From contig VKHL01000110.1 of assembly GCA_015146655.1 (NCBI GenBank), forward strand, positions 34,728-98,727: a stretch of DNA of 64,000 bases. The letters are read 5' to 3'. Below, in pieces: positions 35,662 through 44,757 of the stretch. This stretch comes from Ochromonas danica (taxonomy: Eukaryota; Sar; Chrysophyceae; Chromulinales; Chromulinaceae). Within the stretch, counting starts at the first letter, position 1. Each line of letters starts with the position of its first letter. The notes under the pieces are model-generated. The model saw only the letters and a program-made list of their open reading frames with translations. It was not told where the DNA came from and searched no databases. A program made the position numbers and the translations under genes.

Positions 35662-37236
35662 CTACATGTCGATCGAATATTTGTCATCATTAGAATTGAT
35701 GATTGGAGAATAGTTGCTCCTTGAAGAACGACAACATACATTAACTTCAAACAGCCCACCAACAACTGCAAACAGGTCACTCCAGGATACGACCTTCTTC
35801 GGATCTACACAAAACATCAAAATGAAGTAGGTCAACAATGCCAACACGCCATTCCCAATCGTGATCGACGCGATGCCTTGACGACTCAAAACTCCAAAGA
35901 GAAAGAAACAAATGCCTCCTGAGAACCCTGCGGACAAGGTCTGACCTGAGAAGGCGGTGGACAAGTCACTGCCCGTGAACATCGAGGCATAGACAGCGCG
36001 ACAAGAGCCCTCAAACACTCCTCGGCCCAGTCCGTACAACCCCTTGATGATCAACATCACAGGCCATGTGCCCAAATCCGATACCGGCAACACCAACACG
36101 ATCAGTCCACTCAACATGAAAGACAACGACCCGAACTGGATCACCCAATCTTGACCTCGGATGTAGCGATTCGAAATGTAAGCATAAGGGAAAGCGCTCA
36201 GCACGGCGATCAAGTAGCTGAAGGCCTCCAAGAACCCCAATGTCACCTCTCCCAATCCTGAACTATCACTCACCAAGTCGCTATTCACAAAGTACGCGAA
36301 CATCGCCGTGGTGATACCGAAGCCAAACACAAATGGAGCTAACAAGGAGACACGCGCATCGTTCGCATATTGCTTCGGTACAGCCACAGCTGCCTCATAC
36401 AATTCCTGCATGCTGACGCTGCCATCCGAAGATAGAGACTCAAACGTGTATCCCAGAACTGCCGTTATCACACCCAACACCACCTGACCCAGTAACACTA
36501 CATGTACAGAGCATTGCAGAGCGATGGGGAAGATGGACAGACTCAGAAAGACCACAATGTCTGCCATCTGATAGATCACTGTCCAATGAGCAGAGAGGTC
36601 TGCTCGCACCGTGTTGATGATCCCATTCTCATCATCTTGTGCTGCTGTTCCTTCTTTCTCCTCTTCTCCATCATGTCCATCCCCTTCTACACGCCATGCA
36701 GTCTTCTCGCTTCTCTCATGACCTGCCAGATACAGTTCATTGATAGACTGACACACAGACTCGAAATACACTCCTTGAGCTGTCCACCACACCGCTGACG
36801 TAAACCCGGCCACTGTCGACCCTATGATGGCCACCACCCAGCAAGTCACCGCATCCTCCGTGATGACTGCCCAGTACAGCGTGGCGATCTGCACCGCATA
36901 ACCCCACAAGCTCAAGATCATCGAGTACTTGAACCCCATTCCTCGCACTATAGGAGTAGCTACTGTCAATCCAGAGACAGCATTCAAGATCCAGTTCAAG
37001 CCCAGGATAATGCCTCCTAATTGATGAGGCAGCAAGGAGGTGGAATAGGAGGTGCAGACATAGTTGAGGGCATGGTTGAGAGAGGCTATGAGAGCAAACC
37101 ACCAGAATTGTTTCTTCTTCAAATACATTACTTGATCAGCATATTTTGCTTGTAGTCGTTGTCTTTTGCGAATGTCTGTTATCTTTTGTGAGGTAATAAT
37201 GTGGAAGGATTCAACTCGTTGATGCATTCCTACCAT
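35662..37236 (-). CDS. multi-pass membrane transporter, MFS/UNC93-like, copy 1
   Basis: A single exon encodes 524 residues with about eleven hydrophobic segments. The core begins KKKQFWWFALIASLNHALNY and includes LGGIILGLNWILNAVSGL, MGFKYSMILSLWGYAVQIAT, an acidic cytosolic loop (RVEGDGHDGEEEKEGTAAQD) between the two halves, and GLYGLGRGVFEGSCRAVYAS. This layout resembles the UNC93 branch of the major facilitator superfamily; the substrate is unknown. Codons for the segment KKKQFW...KKVVSW are identical in DNA to those of the second copy at 40024, apart from the unrelated ends. This copy has its own N-terminus (MVGMHQRVESFHIITSQKIT) and C-terminus (SDLFAVVGGLFEVNVCCRSS...). The gene points away from the glycosyltransferase between the copies. 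The membrane-transporter call is strong; the family call is moderate. Confidence 0.8.
   Translation of the reverse strand: MVGMHQRVESFHIITSQKITDIRKRQRLQAKYADQVMYLKKKQFWWFALIASLNHALNYVCTSYSTSLLPHQLGGIILGLNWILNAVSGLTVATPIVRGMGFKYSMILSLWGYAVQIATLYWAVITEDAVTCWVVAIIGSTVAGFTSAVWWTAQGVYFESVCQSINELYLAGHERSEKTAWRVEGDGHDGEEEKEGTAAQDDENGIINTVRADLSAHWTVIYQMADIVVFLSLSIFPIALQCSVHVVLLGQVVLGVITAVLGYTFESLSSDGSVSMQELYEAAVAVPKQYANDARVSLLAPFVFGFGITTAMFAYFVNSDLVSDSSGLGEVTLGFLEAFSYLIAVLSAFPYAYISNRYIRGQDWVIQFGSLSFMLSGLIVLVLPVSDLGTWPVMLIIKGLYGLGRGVFEGSCRAVYASMFTGSDLSTAFSGQTLSAGFSGGICFFLFGVLSRQGIASITIGNGVLALLTYFILMFCVDPKKVVSWSDLFAVVGGLFEVNVCCRSSRSNYSPIINSNDDKYSIDM
35786..37120. repeat. inverted repeat, left arm (1335 bp)
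   Basis: This arm is the reverse complement of 40200-41534. Every block I compared base by base matched, and the derived proteins and the long overlapping frames on the other strand are also identical. Paired positions sum to 77320. Identity stops at 37120/40200 (next base differs) and at 35786/41534. Both ends fall inside the coding frames. Confidence 0.93.
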
Positions 37237-37552
37237 TTTCTTCTATATTTGGTACAGTACAGTACAGTGCAGTACAGAATAGACAACTACAGAGTTAGGG
37301 TGGATAGCACTACTTCTACTACTAGACTACTACTAGTAGACTCTATTAGACTATTAGGCTGTGATGTGATGGTTGGTGCTTCACTGACTCTGTGGGTAGG
37401 ATAGAGAGCTAGACAGAGAGAGAGGGATTAACCACTGATAGCACTGTGAGGGGTAAACAATCTTCAAACTGAATTTCTTCAAAGGTTTTCAGTTTTCCTA
37501 TTTCATCCTGCTGTTTGATTACTACCTCTCATGGAAGGGAAGTGGTTGAAAT
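37237..37552. other. intergenic, upstream of transporter copy 1 and GT61-like gene
   Basis: This 316-bp gap lies between two divergent genes and should hold both promoters. It contains TACAGTACAGTACAGTGCAGTACAG (near 37253-37276) and a cluster of ACTACTACTAGTAGACTCTATTAGACTATTAG (37318-37350). Confidence 0.45.
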
Positions 37553-39304
37553 ATGTCTAAATCTGGCATTCTAGAGGTCTGGGAGGATTCTGCTGCTGGT
37601 GTTGTCATGGCAGGTATGAGGAGAGTGAGTGAGGGTATCCACAATAAGAAGACAATGTCAAGCAAGATACTACCTTACCTTTTGTTTGGCTTATTGCTCA
37701 TAGAGTCTCTGGGTGCTAACCGCTCTAGTTGGGAAGAAGAGATCAATACAGCATTAAAGCGGAATATCGTGGGTTGTCGTTATGAAACATCTGTCATGCC
37801 TGCTGGAGGAACAGTCCAACTGCCCGCCACCTCTAATGAGCTCGTTGCTCACTATCTTTATCCTAGCAAAGCTGACATGGCCGCAGCTAAGATGCTTCCT
37901 ATCACTCTCACTCAAGCAGATAGTGATCTCAAAGCTAACGCCAATCGATCAGGTTATACTTTTGAATCCTGGGCTGCAAATAAGGAAAGTCGTTGGGAAG
38001 TACCAATCACACATCCTGGTCAAGACCGTGTCAACTGTGTCAACATGACCTATCTAGCTGCCTCAGAGCAGATCATCTCCTACTATGAGACATTCAAACA
38101 TATTAAACGAGGATTCTATGTCCTCTATGGAAAGAATGCTTTCATTCATCCTTCAGGTGCGGTAGGCTTTTCTTGTGGGTTCTTTATTGGACGAGAAGCT
38201 TGTGAGAATCGTTGGAACTATGCCAAGGATTGGTACCTCCCCTGTCGTCAGAAGATGAATAGCAGTCGATGGGATTGGCAAGACTTCTGGGCACCACCCA
38301 GTCGCCGCTCGCTCTCTGACGTTAATGCTATGGTACAGAAATGTGGTGACTTATCAGACTTAGGCAGCGCGGATAACAAGAAGTTCATTGCTAGTCGACA
38401 TGACAAGGTCTTCACCATTCCAGCACTATGGGACTATAATTACCATCACTTCTTAGCTGACTCACTTGCTAGAATAGTTCATCATCTACGCTTTATTCGT
38501 ACTAATAAAGATGTAATGATTCATGTTCGTGCCTTTGAAGAGTATGATCATAACTATAAGAACAAACAAGTGCAAGAAGGTGCGAGGAAGATGCGATTTG
38601 ATATCCTCGACCTCTTGGGGATCAATCGTAGTCGTATTATCTATGGACCTGTTCTAGCTAAGGAGGTCTACATTCCGCGGTTTTTGAGATGTTCTTATCT
38701 GTTATCTAATCCTGTGGAGATCCAATTGTTAGCCAAGCAGTTGGTACATGCAGCTTTCGCAAAGCAAGGCCTGCGTAGATCATCTTGGCCACTAAAGCAG
38801 CCTGTTGGTAATCGTACTTTAGTGATACAACAACGACATGGACATGTGTCAGATTATCGTCATTGGACTGACCAGACAACAGAGTTAGTGGTGGCAGCAT
38901 TTCGTAAAGCCTTCCCGGAGCATCAGATTGTGTTGCACTCTTCCAAGAACTTGAAAAAGCGTTCTCTGGCAGAAGAGATTGTCATGTACAGTCAAGCAGA
39001 TATCCTCGTAGGTTTACATGGTGCAGGTTTTACAAGTATGATGTTCATGCCACCGAATGCCTTGATAGTCGAAATGGTTGGGCGTGTTGTTGATGTCAAT
39101 ATGCCTGTTTGTGGATATTACGGTCCTATGGCAGCAGCTTGTGGTCACCATCACTATATCCACTCCTTTGATGTAAACACAGGTAATGTTCGAGAAGAAG
39201 TTGCAGCTCAGAAAGTGGCTGCTTTTTATAAGACAATACACGATCCCACGTCGACGACTCCAGTCTTGCGCTTGTATAATAGTCTCAAGGAAGTCAATCA
39301 GTAA
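37553..39304 (+). CDS. glycosyltransferase family 61-like (DUF563) protein
   Basis: A single exon encodes 583 residues from ATG 37553. An in-frame ATG at 37655 puts the hydrophobic segment KILPYLLFGLLLIESLGA at the N-terminus as a signal peptide or Golgi anchor, and may be the true start. The C-terminal half has the GT61 layout: a VIQQRHG strand, then HWTDQTTELVVAAFRKAFPE, then the hallmark ADILVGLHGAGFTSMMFMPP with ALIVEMVG. GT61 enzymes include EOGT, POMGNT2 and plant xylosyl- and arabinosyltransferases, which add sugars in the ER or Golgi. Several N-glycosylation sites (NRSS, NRSG, NMT, NSS) fit a lumenal location. It lies inside the spacer of the inverted transporter duplication. The acceptor and donor sugars cannot be deduced. 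Confidence 0.87.
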   Translation: MSKSGILEVWEDSAAGVVMAGMRRVSEGIHNKKTMSSKILPYLLFGLLLIESLGANRSSWEEEINTALKRNIVGCRYETSVMPAGGTVQLPATSNELVAHYLYPSKADMAAAKMLPITLTQADSDLKANANRSGYTFESWAANKESRWEVPITHPGQDRVNCVNMTYLAASEQIISYYETFKHIKRGFYVLYGKNAFIHPSGAVGFSCGFFIGREACENRWNYAKDWYLPCRQKMNSSRWDWQDFWAPPSRRSLSDVNAMVQKCGDLSDLGSADNKKFIASRHDKVFTIPALWDYNYHHFLADSLARIVHHLRFIRTNKDVMIHVRAFEEYDHNYKNKQVQEGARKMRFDILDLLGINRSRIIYGPVLAKEVYIPRFLRCSYLLSNPVEIQLLAKQLVHAAFAKQGLRRSSWPLKQPVGNRTLVIQQRHGHVSDYRHWTDQTTELVVAAFRKAFPEHQIVLHSSKNLKKRSLAEEIVMYSQADILVGLHGAGFTSMMFMPPNALIVEMVGRVVDVNMPVCGYYGPMAAACGHHHYIHSFDVNTGNVREEVAAQKVAAFYKTIHDPTSTTPVLRLYNSLKEVNQ

Positions 39305-40023
39305 AGAAGCGCTGTGGGGTGTTAGTCCCAATCAAAGTGTTTAGATGCTTTAACGTAATGTGTTGATTGCTTGAGAGAGAACGTAGAGGCAGTTGCCAGT
39401 GTTGAGATAATGATTGGGAATCTCTCATTCCTCCTTAGTTGGCTCCTCTCAGTTCATGTTGTTTTCCCATCTTTTGTATGAGATTAATTGGTCAGTTGGC
39501 TGGTTGAATCTCTTTCTTCTCGTCAGTCATTAATTGTCAGTCATTAATGTGCTACCGTCTTAGTATCTATAGACTGGTAATATATACTGTAGCTGTAGTA
39601 GCTGATATACCACCTGGTATAGTGGAAAGTTAGTTCTGATCCTGTATAAGCTAACAAGTTGTTTTAGCTTTAAAATACAATTTAATTATTGAGTCAGCAG
39701 GCATCTGGATTTGTTCACTGATATTCCTCCTGGAAGTTGATAGTAAATACTACTTAGTAGTAGACCATACATAGTAGAGTGTGGAAGATAATCAGTCATT
39801 TTGGATTGTTTGAAGCGAAAACCTTGTTTTGTTTCATGTTTTCGTTTTCGATGGTTTTCAACGAATATGGACTACGAAATACCCTAACCGCACGATAAGG
39901 GAATTACATATCTGTACTCATACAGCAGTGGTGTGGGGTGGAATGACTGGAAGGTCAAGAAGAAGATCTCAAGTCTGATTGACAACAAGTCGTTGACATT
40001 CCACCAGAAGACAGATTTCAAAG
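39305..40023. other. intergenic
   Basis: This 719-bp gap follows the GT61-like gene and precedes transporter copy 2. It is AT-rich, with repeated GTCAGTCATTAAT near 39531-39548 and TAGTAGACC near 39769. It should contain the promoter of copy 2. It is not similar to the flank of copy 1. Confidence 0.45.
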
Positions 40024-41625
40024 ATGCTGAATCGAAATGCTAGTAATGACTTCCTCGCTAGAAAATTCTCAACTAATTCTACAGTCTCTATTGATAAGAA
40101 TTTCGAAACAAAACTTCTCAGTGCTGCCACAAGAGGAAGTGGTCTACTAGACCTCAACACTATGACACAGAGTGACACTCTCACTGAAGCAGTCCAGAAG
40201 AAGAAGAAACAATTCTGGTGGTTTGCTCTCATAGCCTCTCTCAACCATGCCCTCAACTATGTCTGCACCTCCTATTCCACCTCCTTGCTGCCTCATCAAT
40301 TAGGAGGCATTATCCTGGGCTTGAACTGGATCTTGAATGCTGTCTCTGGATTGACAGTAGCTACTCCTATAGTGCGAGGAATGGGGTTCAAGTACTCGAT
40401 GATCTTGAGCTTGTGGGGTTATGCGGTGCAGATCGCCACGCTGTACTGGGCAGTCATCACGGAGGATGCGGTGACTTGCTGGGTGGTGGCCATCATAGGG
40501 TCGACAGTGGCCGGGTTTACGTCAGCGGTGTGGTGGACAGCTCAAGGAGTGTATTTCGAGTCTGTGTGTCAGTCTATCAATGAACTGTATCTGGCAGGTC
40601 ATGAGAGAAGCGAGAAGACTGCATGGCGTGTAGAAGGGGATGGACATGATGGAGAAGAGGAGAAAGAAGGAACAGCAGCACAAGATGATGAGAATGGGAT
40701 CATCAACACGGTGCGAGCAGACCTCTCTGCTCATTGGACAGTGATCTATCAGATGGCAGACATTGTGGTCTTTCTGAGTCTGTCCATCTTCCCCATCGCT
40801 CTGCAATGCTCTGTACATGTAGTGTTACTGGGTCAGGTGGTGTTGGGTGTGATAACGGCAGTTCTGGGATACACGTTTGAGTCTCTATCTTCGGATGGCA
40901 GCGTCAGCATGCAGGAATTGTATGAGGCAGCTGTGGCTGTACCGAAGCAATATGCGAACGATGCGCGTGTCTCCTTGTTAGCTCCATTTGTGTTTGGCTT
41001 CGGTATCACCACGGCGATGTTCGCGTACTTTGTGAATAGCGACTTGGTGAGTGATAGTTCAGGATTGGGAGAGGTGACATTGGGGTTCTTGGAGGCCTTC
41101 AGCTACTTGATCGCCGTGCTGAGCGCTTTCCCTTATGCTTACATTTCGAATCGCTACATCCGAGGTCAAGATTGGGTGATCCAGTTCGGGTCGTTGTCTT
41201 TCATGTTGAGTGGACTGATCGTGTTGGTGTTGCCGGTATCGGATTTGGGCACATGGCCTGTGATGTTGATCATCAAGGGGTTGTACGGACTGGGCCGAGG
41301 AGTGTTTGAGGGCTCTTGTCGCGCTGTCTATGCCTCGATGTTCACGGGCAGTGACTTGTCCACCGCCTTCTCAGGTCAGACCTTGTCCGCAGGGTTCTCA
41401 GGAGGCATTTGTTTCTTTCTCTTTGGAGTTTTGAGTCGTCAAGGCATCGCGTCGATCACGATTGGGAATGGCGTGTTGGCATTGTTGACCTACTTCATTT
41501 TGATGTTTTGTGTAGATCCGAAGAAGGTCGTATCTTGGAAAAAGCTATGTGGGCTTTGCCGTAGTTCGTCTTCGTCTGATGAAATATATTCAAGCAATCA
41601 TGGTTTACGACAGTCATTGCTGTAG
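40024..41625 (+). CDS. multi-pass membrane transporter, MFS/UNC93-like, copy 2
   Basis: A single exon encodes 533 residues. From KKKQFWWFAL to KKVVSW the protein is identical to copy 1 at 35662-37236 and so is the DNA. The N-terminus is different and longer (MLNRNASNDFLARKFSTNST...), rich in Ser/Thr/Asn and probably cytosolic. The C-terminus is also different: KKLCGLCRSSSSSDEIYSSN and GLRQSLL. Different cytosolic tails on an identical transport core would allow different sorting or regulation of the same activity; that is inference. The transport substrate is unknown. Copy 2 is on the + strand, so both copies have their 5' ends facing each other across the GT61-like gene. Confidence 0.8.
   Translation: MLNRNASNDFLARKFSTNSTVSIDKNFETKLLSAATRGSGLLDLNTMTQSDTLTEAVQKKKKQFWWFALIASLNHALNYVCTSYSTSLLPHQLGGIILGLNWILNAVSGLTVATPIVRGMGFKYSMILSLWGYAVQIATLYWAVITEDAVTCWVVAIIGSTVAGFTSAVWWTAQGVYFESVCQSINELYLAGHERSEKTAWRVEGDGHDGEEEKEGTAAQDDENGIINTVRADLSAHWTVIYQMADIVVFLSLSIFPIALQCSVHVVLLGQVVLGVITAVLGYTFESLSSDGSVSMQELYEAAVAVPKQYANDARVSLLAPFVFGFGITTAMFAYFVNSDLVSDSSGLGEVTLGFLEAFSYLIAVLSAFPYAYISNRYIRGQDWVIQFGSLSFMLSGLIVLVLPVSDLGTWPVMLIIKGLYGLGRGVFEGSCRAVYASMFTGSDLSTAFSGQTLSAGFSGGICFFLFGVLSRQGIASITIGNGVLALLTYFILMFCVDPKKVVSWKKLCGLCRSSSSSDEIYSSNHGLRQSLL
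40200..41534. repeat. inverted repeat, right arm (1335 bp)
   Basis: Reverse complement of 35786-37120. The arms are separated by 3079 bp (37121-40199) holding both transporter 5' ends and the GT61-like gene. The first mismatch at the distal end is a T/C at 41535, which is a silent change, after which the tails diverge. Confidence 0.93.
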
Positions 41626-41775
41626 GTTTTCGACTATTATTGACTTATATACAGAATATGTCTCTTTGCTTTTCAAGACTGTGCTTATAGCAACGACTGC
41701 TATTAATATGCACAGGTACTGTAATTAGGTAGAATGTGGTGAAATTAAACAGAAGTTTTGTATCATAGGTTGTTG

Positions 41776-44211
41776 TTATTCTTTCGCTTCTTCTGCTCCT
41801 TTAATCTCTTCTTGCATTATCTTGATACGATGCATGATTCGTAAAGCCTGAGATGTTCCCTCGGGACTTCCTTGACCTTTAAAATATAGAGCAAGTTGCT
41901 TATCTCGAGCAAGGCGATCATGTAATAGTTGCAAGTAATCTTCCAAAGAAAGTTGATCATTCTGCACTTTGTAGACAAGCATGTCGAGCTTGGTCTGCAA
42001 CATATTGAGACGCAGATTAGCACCAAATGCTACATCTTCATCAAGTCCTCCTTTCAATAGCTGCTCTTTCACTGCTTGGATCTCATTCTCTAGCACTTCA
42101 TTGCTTTCCAAAAACTCGACAGACTCGGGATCAGTTTTCTCTCTATCCGTCAGTACAATTCCACCAGAAGGAGCTGTGCTAGTGCTTTCATTGCCACTCT
42201 TTAGACTGTGTTGAGAAGCAGAATCTTGTTGAGAAGCTGCAGTGGTAGTAACAGCAGTAGGGATTGCAGGGGGCGGGGATGGAGTAGGTGGTACCACATT
42301 CTCTTGAATTGGAGGCCATGCTTCCACCACAAGTCGACGTTCTTCATGAACAACAAGTTCTGGTCCAGCCAAAGGAGAGCGAATTTGAATTGTTGCTTGC
42401 AAGGCTCCACCTATGGCCACTCCCTTTTTAGGCTTCCCATCACTGTCCACTTCAGGTTTATATACTGGGAAGGGTCCAACACACTCACTCTTATTCACCA
42501 AGTCACCTAGAGGAATAGTCCCCGTGCAAAGGAGAAAAGGAGTTGACCATAGCATGCCTTTATGTAAAACAATATCAAAGGTTGCCTTCTTGCGAGCCAT
42601 ACTCTGTTGAGCAAGTTTACTTCTTCTCAACACAGGTAGGGTAACCTCATGATTGAAGTCAGCACTTCCATTAGCATATTTCACCTTTGATGTGACTATT
42701 GGAGCAACTTGACCTTCCTCTCGTGATGACATGTTCAGATTCAGACTAACGCTCAGTTCTCGTGCATTGTGACTGGCTAAGATACCATCAATATTCTGGA
42801 TGGATTGAATGCGGATCTTCATTTCTGTCTCACCGATATCAAGGCGCTCAATCTTGGTTTCCTTACGATCAATTTGCCATTGAAATGGTGCAGGACGAGC
42901 ACCAGGATGACTTCTTCTAGATGCCAAGACATCTAATTCTTGTTGGAAGGCTTTATACTCGCGCATCTTTTCCACCGCTAACTTAGGTTGACTCTCTCGT
43001 AGAGACTTTGCTTGAGATAATGAGACCTTTGAAGCTTCACGCAATGCAGTTTCTAAAGGAGTGAATAAATCAACTTCAGACGCTGCTGCTGCAATAGTAG
43101 AAGTGGTAGATGTAGAGGTAGCACTTCTAGCAACAGATGATACACGGCGTGGATCAGGTGAAGCATTGGAAGGACCAGCAGATATCTCTGAAGAAGTGGA
43201 ATATGATGTCTGCTTTGATAATCCTTTAGATAGACTAGTCGGTCTAGGAGGGATTGGTGGAGGTGATCGAACCTGCTCCATCTGCTTGAGATAACGATAC
43301 CAACGAATAGCTTCCGCATTGTTACCTTCTCGTTTGTACTTTAATGCACGTTGCCTGACATCATCCACAGTCAAGCTGGAGAGGTTACCTTGAGAGGCGG
43401 TAGCACTATTGGAAGAGTCCATGGAAGTGAGCAGATCTAAGTGCGATGTCTCTGGAATAATATCAACTTTATGTGTCATCGTCATGTCATTGGTCATCTC
43501 TGATGAGTCGTCAATCACGAGAAGAGAAGGAGAGCTTGAGCGATTGGCTAGTTTAGTCATGGAGGAAGGTGAAGCAAAGGATGGTGCAGCTGGGTCAAAG
43601 TCAACATGTACTTCAGATAGAGCAGCAGCACCATTACCACTACTACCACTACCACTACTACCACTACCAACACCCTCCACTGCTGCCTCCTCCTCAAGAG
43701 AATGACTATTCATCTGTAAATCGTTATACATGTCTAATAGTTCAGGATCATTCATATCGTTATCATCGATGACAAGAGCTGTCTCATCAATATTCCCAAT
43801 GTTATGAATATCCAGTAAATCCAAGTCCACTGCTGCTGTTTGTGGTTGTTGAGACATCTGTTGTGCTGTTCTACCACTACCAGCAGCGGTAGACGGAGTT
43901 GAAGGAGCGGGACGACTGTTCGCTGTGGACGGGTTGGTCGATCTCTTCGAGGTTGGTTTTGGTGCTAAAGGAATGTCAGCCTGGGAGGACTGTCCCCAGC
44001 CAAGATCAAGAAGCTCCTGGTTAAGTGATGGGTCATTAAGGATAGAACTCATATCAATTCCTTCTGGCATGAAGTGTGCCAGGTCACCATCCTCATCCAT
44101 CTGATTGAACGGATTCTGTTCCACAAGTGTGGAAGAACCTGCAGTAGATGACTTGATTGACTTTGCAGGCTTAGGTGGTTTATTGGGCTTTTTCCCTCCA
44201 AGAAGAAACAT
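41776..44211 (-). CDS. CC2D1/Lgd family ESCRT-III regulator (DM14 and C2 domains)
   Basis: A single exon encodes 811 residues. The first 270 are acidic and Ser/Thr-rich with an N-terminal KKPNKPPKPAKS. A DM14 repeat is clear around residue 285 (DVRQRALKYKREGNNAEAIR, then WYRYLKQME), and a second, weaker one lies around 390-430 (SLSQAKSLRESQPKLAVEKM). A C2 domain follows (about 440-620: LDIGETEMKIRIQSI...ARELSVSLNL...FDIVLHKGMLWSTPFL). A helical C-terminal module begins SVEFLESNEVLENEI. This order is that of animal CC2D1A/B and Drosophila Lgd, which bind the ESCRT-III subunit Shrub/CHMP4 and act in endosomal sorting. Animal forms usually have four DM14 repeats, so this one appears reduced. Confidence 0.88.
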   Translation of the reverse strand: MFLLGGKKPNKPPKPAKSIKSSTAGSSTLVEQNPFNQMDEDGDLAHFMPEGIDMSSILNDPSLNQELLDLGWGQSSQADIPLAPKPTSKRSTNPSTANSRPAPSTPSTAAGSGRTAQQMSQQPQTAAVDLDLLDIHNIGNIDETALVIDDNDMNDPELLDMYNDLQMNSHSLEEEAAVEGVGSGSSGSGSSGNGAAALSEVHVDFDPAAPSFASPSSMTKLANRSSSPSLLVIDDSSEMTNDMTMTHKVDIIPETSHLDLLTSMDSSNSATASQGNLSSLTVDDVRQRALKYKREGNNAEAIRWYRYLKQMEQVRSPPPIPPRPTSLSKGLSKQTSYSTSSEISAGPSNASPDPRRVSSVARSATSTSTTSTIAAAASEVDLFTPLETALREASKVSLSQAKSLRESQPKLAVEKMREYKAFQQELDVLASRRSHPGARPAPFQWQIDRKETKIERLDIGETEMKIRIQSIQNIDGILASHNARELSVSLNLNMSSREEGQVAPIVTSKVKYANGSADFNHEVTLPVLRRSKLAQQSMARKKATFDIVLHKGMLWSTPFLLCTGTIPLGDLVNKSECVGPFPVYKPEVDSDGKPKKGVAIGGALQATIQIRSPLAGPELVVHEERRLVVEAWPPIQENVVPPTPSPPPAIPTAVTTTAASQQDSASQHSLKSGNESTSTAPSGGIVLTDREKTDPESVEFLESNEVLENEIQAVKEQLLKGGLDEDVAFGANLRLNMLQTKLDMLVYKVQNDQLSLEDYLQLLHDRLARDKQLALYFKGQGSPEGTSQALRIMHRIKIMQEEIKGAEEAKE

Positions 44212-44757
44212 TTTTAATCACAGTGTAAGATTTATAGGCTAACTCAATAACTAGACCCTAATCTGGTTGACTAATATTGGTGAAGAGAATCTGCTTCTGA
44301 TGATGATAGAGCAAGACTGGGAATGGTCATTTTATGTATTTCCTTAAGTTACAAAGTATTTCCTTTCAACGGCGAGGCTTTAACTTAACGAGCCAAAACC
44401 CCAGACCACGATAGCCTGGACAAATAGTGTTAAACTCATGGAATTTTCCCAGTAGCTACATTGTTCTTTTAGACTGCAAATAGACTTGATCTTCTCTGTT
44501 AGAAAGAGGTTCATTTTCGTTGCCTTCATTTAGATATTCAACTACTACTACTACTGATCAGCTACTACAAGTCGCCTACTACACTATAACACTTACTTTA
44601 GAAACTTACAGGCAGACACTCAATGCTTGATGAGACCACAGGTCTACAGTACATATTCTCTAATAGTCTACTACACATAACAATACACTCTTTCCGTTGA
44701 TTCAAGTGAAAGGGTGCAAGTGAATAGAATTATACGCCTAATGACATGAGTTAATGA
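44212..44757. other. intergenic
   Basis: This 546-bp gap lies between the start of the CC2D1-like gene and the end of the repeat-protein gene, both on the minus strand. It contains CTACTACTACTACTGATCAG near 44542 and TAATAGTCTACTAC near 44661. No gene was recognised. Confidence 0.4.

Noticed and set aside
36502-37102. Overlapping frames on both strands duplicated at 40218-40818
   Set aside because: They are shadows of the transporter core and are repeated only because the DNA itself is duplicated.
35662-41625. Simple assembly palindrome as explanation for the inverted repeat
   Set aside because: All four outer and inner flanks differ, and both copies have intact, distinct N- and C-termini.
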